Shown: positions 60,431-64,000 of the stretch, in pieces
Layout of the letters: every line of letters begins with the position of its first letter
Position numbering within the stretch: the stretch's first letter is position 1
Assembly (NCBI GenBank): GCA_018195615.1
Contig: JAGTPG010000002.1
Location: forward strand, 3,662,501 to 3,726,500
Direction: 5' to 3'
DNA: 64,000 bases
Origin: Streptomyces tuirus
GTDB lineage: Bacteria; Actinomycetota; Actinomycetes; Streptomycetales; Streptomycetaceae
Notes under the pieces: model-generated
What the model was told of the DNA's origin: nothing
Seen by the model: the letters and a program-made list of their open reading frames with translations, nothing else
The model's database searches: none
Made by a program: the position numbers and the translations under genes

Positions 60431-61203
60431 ATGACTGCGAGAAGCGACAGCGACGTGCGGTACTTCACGGTTGGGCACGACGGTGTCTCGATCCCGGTGT
60501 CCCGGGGCGGCCGGGGCGGCCTCTGATGCTGTGCCCGGGTCTGAACTGCACGCAGGCCGACCTGTACGAGCTGGTCGGGCTGCTTCGGCGCGAGCATGAT
60601 GTCGTGACCTTCGACCTGCGGGGTCATGGCCTCGCGTCGAGCGGCGAGCGGTACGGCTTCGACGCGTTCCTGGGCGATCTCGGTGCCGTGATGGCAGTGC
60701 TCGACCTGCCCTCCGCGCCCCTGCTCGTTGGCTACTCGCTGGGCGCGGACCTGGCCGTGCACTACGCGGCCGAGTGTCCTGACGGCGTCGCCGGGCTCGT
60801 GCTCGTCGACGGGGCGAATCCGCTGCCCGAGCCGTTCCTCACCGATGTCGACATCGTGGAGTTCCGGGCCATGGCGGAGGCCGAGGCGGCGGGTCAGGGG
60901 GCGCTCAGCGCCCAGGACATCCTCGACCTGGGCGTCGAGATGGATGTGGTCCGGTCGGAGATCCTCGGCCGGTATCGGAAGATCGACGTGCCCGTGCACG
61001 TCATCATGTCCACCGCGATCGCCGGCAACAGTGGCGAAGGGCGTGCCCCTCGGCACAACCGGCTCTGGCGTGCCGGCGTCGAACGGCTCGTACGCGAGCT
61101 GCCGCACATCCGCGCGCACTGGCTCGATGCCGACCATCGGCTGGTCTTCACGCATGCCACTGACATCGCCGAGATCATCAGGAGAACACCGGACCCATGC
61201 TGA
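60431..61203 (+). CDS. Alpha/beta-hydrolase (one frameshift)
   Basis: About 257 aa. The start ATG 60431 is favoured because its frame gives VRYFTVGHDGVSIPVSRGGR, the usual first strands of this family. One C missing near 60520 then joins it to PLMLCPGLNCTQADLYELVG. The nucleophile elbow is GYSLGAD, the oxyanion strand DLRGHGLAS, and the catalytic His is near WLDADHRLVFTHATD. It is translationally coupled to a MerR regulator (7-nt overlap ATGCTGA), suggesting that the hydrolase acts on, or signals to, the regulator's ligand. Confidence 0.82.
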
Positions 61204-62042
61204 CCATCGGCGAGCTGGCGTCCTGCGCCGGAGTCACCGTCCGCGCTGTGCGGCACTATCACGCCAGGGGACTGCTGCCCGAGCCCGACCGCGACCACTC
61301 CGGCTACCGGCGGTACGGCGCCGATGCCGTGGTGGAGCTGATACGGATCCGGACCCTCGCCGAGGCCGGGGTTCCACTGGCGCGGGTGCGGGAGTTGCTG
61401 CAGGCCGATGGCGAGGAGTTCGCCGCTGCCGTCACGGACATCGACCGGCGGCTGGAGGCGGAGATCCGGGAGCGGCAGCGGCACCGTGAGAGAATCGCCC
61501 GGCTCGCCTCCGGTGACGGTCTGGCCCTGCCCTCTGAGGTGGTCGCGTTCCTCGACCGGCTGCGGGCGCTCGGCGTCGACGAGCGGGTCGTGCAGGCCGA
61601 ACGGGACGGCTGGATACCGCTGGCCGCGCGTTCACCCGGGCGAGTGGCGGAGTGGATCGCGCGCAAGCAGGAGCAGATCACCGACCCCGAGTTCCTCGGC
61701 TTCTACATGGACTTGAGTGAGGCGCTCGAGCGGAGCGACGACGACCCGTGGTTGGTCGAGCTCGCCGACCGGGTGGCCGCATACATCACGAGGCTGGCCG
61801 ATGAGCGCGGCGAGGAGTACGTCGGTGACCTGGTCGGCATCGAGCCGGTGCTCGCCGAGTTGATGGACACGCTCGCCTTCGACACCCTTCCGTCCGCCCG
61901 TCGGCTCATCGAGCTGCTGAAGCGGCGGGGCTGGGACGGCTGGACCACACTCCGGCGCGTTCCCCCGGCTCCTACAGCACCCCGCCCGCCTCGTCCTGGA
62001 ACGCGTCCGTCCAGTAGTGGCGGCCCGTCCTGCCCGCTCTGA
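61197..62042 (+). CDS. MerR-family transcriptional regulator
   Basis: 281 aa as drawn. The winged helix is MLTIGELASCAGVTVRAVRH, YHARGLLPEPDRDHSGYRRY and RIRTLAEAGVPLARVRELLQ, followed by a coiled coil (EIRERQRHRERIARLAS) and a ligand-binding C-terminal domain of the TipAS/BmrR size. There is no metal-binding Cys set, so an organic ligand is likely. The last about 30 residues (Pro/Arg-rich) overlap the convergent SUKH gene by 71 bp, and the true stop may be earlier through another base error near 61960. It shares a transcript with the hydrolase. Confidence 0.85.
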   Translation: MLTIGELASCAGVTVRAVRHYHARGLLPEPDRDHSGYRRYGADAVVELIRIRTLAEAGVPLARVRELLQADGEEFAAAVTDIDRRLEAEIRERQRHRERIARLASGDGLALPSEVVAFLDRLRALGVDERVVQAERDGWIPLAARSPGRVAEWIARKQEQITDPEFLGFYMDLSEALERSDDDPWLVELADRVAAYITRLADERGEEYVGDLVGIEPVLAELMDTLAFDTLPSARRLIELLKRRGWDGWTTLRRVPPAPTAPRPPRPGTRPSSSGGPSCPL

Positions 62043-63141
62043 CGCCCGTCGGGTCGACGGCCGACAGGACCTGGAGCATCGTCATGGCGAGCTGGTCGTA
62101 CGTGTCGGTCGTCAGCTCGTGGGACGAGCGGGCGTCTATCGCCCGTTCGCGGTGCAGGAGCCAGAGGGTGAACGCGAGCGTCGAGACGTCCGTGTTCAGG
62201 GGGTGCAGCGTCGCGTCGGGTTCGCTCCAGCTCAGCACCGCGCCCGTCGCCCCGTCGATGACCAGGCTGTTGTCCTCGACCAGGTGGCCGAGGCGTATCA
62301 AGTGGGCGGCACGGGCCGGGAGTCGCATGATGCGGTCGGACTCGGCGTAGTACTCGGCCGGCGTCGCCAGTGGTACGTCCGTGTCCAGGGAGAAGACGTG
62401 GGCGTCCTCCGGCAGGCCGACCTCGCGCAGGAAGCGGCGGGTCGGCTCGTGGGTGAGGGTCGCCGGGAAGTCGACGTCCTCGAAGCGGGCCACCTTGCCG
62501 GGGCCGAACTCCTGGTCCAGCAGGCGGTGGGGAAGGTCCAGGGCAAGGCCTGACGCCCCGCCCCGGCCCGCCACCAGGGACAAGGGGCGGATCAGGGCCG
62601 CCATCTTCCAGAACGGGGCCGGTTCGCCGTCCGTCCCGTCGCGGAAGACCGAGAGCAGGTGCTGGGAGGCGTCCGCGACCGCCTTCAGGCCGTAGCGGCC
62701 GGCGTAGGAGGCGAACTGGCCGCGCAGGCCCGCCAGTTCGTCCGTCGCCTCGGCGAAGCGGACCAGCGTCCGCAGCGAGGGGGCCAGGGGGCGGCGGCCC
62801 ATCAGGTCGGGGCGGCCGTGGAGGAAGTACGTCGTCGAGATCTCGCCCGTCGCGCCGTCCAGCAGGACCGACTCCGTCTCCAGGCCGCCGGGGCCCAGGA
62901 GCCCGCCTATCACCAGCTGCTCGCGCAGCTCCGCGGACAGCCGGTCCGCCGAGACGTCGCCCGTCGAGTCCGCCACCCTGCGCAGGCCCTCCCGGCGCAG
63001 CCCGGCGAAACTCACCACGCCGCTGCCGGACGGCAGTCCGGGCCCGGTCAGCCAGTGCCGCGTCGACGCGTGCGTCACCCACGGGTCCAGCTCGGCCTCG
63101 GTCAGGGTGATCACCGCGGCACCGGCGTCGGTCGTACTCAT
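61972..63141 (-). CDS. SUKH-4 family immunity-type protein, two modules
   Basis: 389 aa from ATG 63141. It reads as two successive SUKH-4-like modules. The first has LTGPGLPSGSGVVSFAGL, LVIGGLLGPGGLETESVLLD and GATGEISTTYFLHGRPDLMG. The second has LLDQEFGPGKVARFEDVDFP, ATLTHEPTRRFLREVGLPED and GHLVEDNSLVIDGATGAVLS. SUKH proteins neutralise nuclease-type polymorphic toxins by direct binding. No toxin gene is adjacent, so this is an orphan, or one with a different role, as often in Streptomyces. Confidence 0.8.
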   Translation of the reverse strand: MSTTDAGAAVITLTEAELDPWVTHASTRHWLTGPGLPSGSGVVSFAGLRREGLRRVADSTGDVSADRLSAELREQLVIGGLLGPGGLETESVLLDGATGEISTTYFLHGRPDLMGRRPLAPSLRTLVRFAEATDELAGLRGQFASYAGRYGLKAVADASQHLLSVFRDGTDGEPAPFWKMAALIRPLSLVAGRGGASGLALDLPHRLLDQEFGPGKVARFEDVDFPATLTHEPTRRFLREVGLPEDAHVFSLDTDVPLATPAEYYAESDRIMRLPARAAHLIRLGHLVEDNSLVIDGATGAVLSWSEPDATLHPLNTDVSTLAFTLWLLHRERAIDARSSHELTTDTYDQLAMTMLQVLSAVDPTGVRAGRTGRHYWTDAFQDEAGGVL

Positions 63142-63308
63142 GGGCTCCCCCGCATGTGCTTGCTCACCGTCCCCTGGCGGAGCACGGCAGACCGCCCGGC
63201 GATGCCCGGCAGCCGTCCCCCACTGCCCAGAACAGTACGCCCGACCACTGACAACGCCCCGGAACAGCGACGCGCGCCCAGCGACGGCGCGTTCACCTCA
63301 CCAGACGC

Positions 63309-63848
63309 TCAGGCGACCCTCGCGCGTTCCCGCTCCGCCAGGATCTGCTCCACCGTCTGGCCCACCGTCAGCTCCGACGTGTCCAGCCACAGTCCGATGC
63401 GCGGGGTCCGCGTGCGCAGTGCCTCGTCCAGCGCCCCGACCGTCCAGGCTCCGCCGTAGCCCGTCTTGGCACGGGCCTCCTCCCGGGCGGTCACGGCCTC
63501 GGGACTCGGCGCGAGGACGATCACGTGCAGCGGGCGGGTGCGTACGAGGCCCGCGTACGTCCGCAAGTCCTCGCCCAGCACCACGTCCTGCACCACCGCC
63601 GTGAATCCGGCCTCGGCGTACGCGTCCGCCGTCGCCGCCGACAGCCGGTAGCGCAGGAGGAGCTGGGCCCGCGCCTCGCCGTCCGCGCCGGGGACGTACT
63701 CCTCCCGGCCCGAGACGATCATGCGGCGGAACGCGTCCCCGCGGACGTGGGCCGCCTTCGGCAGGGCCCTGGCCAGTGCCTGGGCGACCGTCGACTTGCC
63801 GGCCGCCATGACGCCGGTGACGAGAACGACCCCTCCCAGGAGGGACAT
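63309..63848 (-). CDS. P-loop kinase/ATPase of unknown substrate
   Basis: 179 aa from ATG 63848, overlapping the upstream gene stop (TGATG). The Walker A is GVMAAGKST at 12-20. A lid region has RGDAFRRMIVSGREEYVPGA, and the LAPSPEAVTAREEARAKTGY stretch resembles chloramphenicol-phosphotransferase-like and gluconate-kinase-like small P-loop kinases. It ends RIGLWLDTSELTVGQTVEQI. It follows a molybdenum hydroxylase subunit gene, so a cofactor or purine-related role is possible but not shown. Confidence 0.82.
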   Translation of the reverse strand: MSLLGGVVLVTGVMAAGKSTVAQALARALPKAAHVRGDAFRRMIVSGREEYVPGADGEARAQLLLRYRLSAATADAYAEAGFTAVVQDVVLGEDLRTYAGLVRTRPLHVIVLAPSPEAVTAREEARAKTGYGGAWTVGALDEALRTRTPRIGLWLDTSELTVGQTVEQILAERERARVA

Positions 63849-64000
63849 CAGGGCCTGTCCGTGACCACCGCGGCCTGCGGGCGGATCGGCAGGCGGTTCA
63901 CGGGGCGGCCCGTGGCGGCCCGTACGGCGGACGCGATGGCCGCCGGGGACGTCACCACCGGCACCGCGCTGACCGCCTTCGCCCCGAAGGGGGCCACCAC
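63848..64000 (-). CDS. Molybdenum hydroxylase large subunit (xanthine dehydrogenase/CoxL family), C-terminal end
   Basis: Partial: 50 codons ending TGA at 63848-63850. The sequence runs VVAPFGAKAVSAVPVVTSPA, AIASAVRAATGRPVNRLPIR, ending VVTDRP. The GAK-like cofactor-loop and the AIxxAVxxATGRxVxRLPI end are diagnostic of the Mo-binding subunits of xanthine dehydrogenases and CO-dehydrogenase-like enzymes, which oxidise purines or aldehydes. The catalytic Glu (usually in GxGE near the end) falls just outside the visible part. Most of the gene lies beyond 64000. Confidence 0.82.
   Translation of the reverse strand: MVAPFGAKAVSAVPVVTSPAAIASAVRAATGRPVNRLPIRPQAAVVTDRP

Overview
The window is a high-GC actinobacterial chromosome segment, almost certainly Streptomyces. 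Supporting signs are GC-biased codon third positions, GTG starts with GGAGG sites, an SsgA-like sporulation protein, DasR-type operators, Tat and LAXTG surface signals, and a gene order that matches, as far as I recall it, the S. coelicolor core around SCO2897-SCO2930. There are no rRNA genes, CRISPR arrays, intact insertion sequences or complete large biosynthetic clusters.

Layout. 1-1.4 kb is the end of a graspetide (omega-ester RiPP) operon: the C-terminus of an ATP-grasp maturase followed by a PIMT-like methyltransferase. 1.4-16 kb is accessory and transport material: a regulator remnant, a serine hydrolase, an XRE regulator divergent from an MFS pump, DUF2267 and Hsp20 stress proteins, an unusual tRNA-Gly(UCC), a Tat-exported sortase-anchored alginate lyase, a secreted peptidase, a sugar-type MFS carrier, DUF445 and an SGNH hydrolase. 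16-20 kb holds a LiaF-like protein and a three-gene ABC-2 exporter. 20-25 kb has a class A PBP with a repeat-built cytoplasmic tail, an SMR guanidinium exporter behind a guanidine-III riboswitch, a GroES paralogue and Bcp. 25-29 kb carries tRNA-Leu, rdgB, rph and the DasR-controlled GlcNAc PTS genes. 30-32.6 kb has the Mec/CysO/CysM cysteine pathway with a small leader-peptide ORF. 32.7-38 kb has an amino-acid permease, clpS and an NAD salvage pair (pncB, pncA). 38-48.6 kb has an M6 protease, two RDD proteins, an ssgG-like gene, a glycolate-oxidase-type flavoprotein, a TPR protein and hpd. 48.7-53.7 kb has an Lrp regulator, a four-gene OpuC-type osmoprotectant transporter and an autoregulated ArsR-type gene with a 59-aa partner. 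53.7-59.4 kb has a Lon-like protease, an IclR regulator, a helicase, a decayed Doc toxin-antitoxin pair and an MFS pump. 59.5-64 kb is accessory: a tRNA 3'-end fragment, a lower-GC membrane gene, a hydrolase/MerR pair, a SUKH-4 protein, a P-loop kinase and the end of a molybdenum hydroxylase subunit.

Quality of the sequence. At least 24 places show an otherwise well-conserved protein jumping frame. Every one I examined is repaired by adding back a single G or C in or beside a G/C run. I read these as homopolymer undercalls in a draft assembly, not as pseudogenes, and give the full repaired spans as CDS. Short and long gene ends near those points are less certain.
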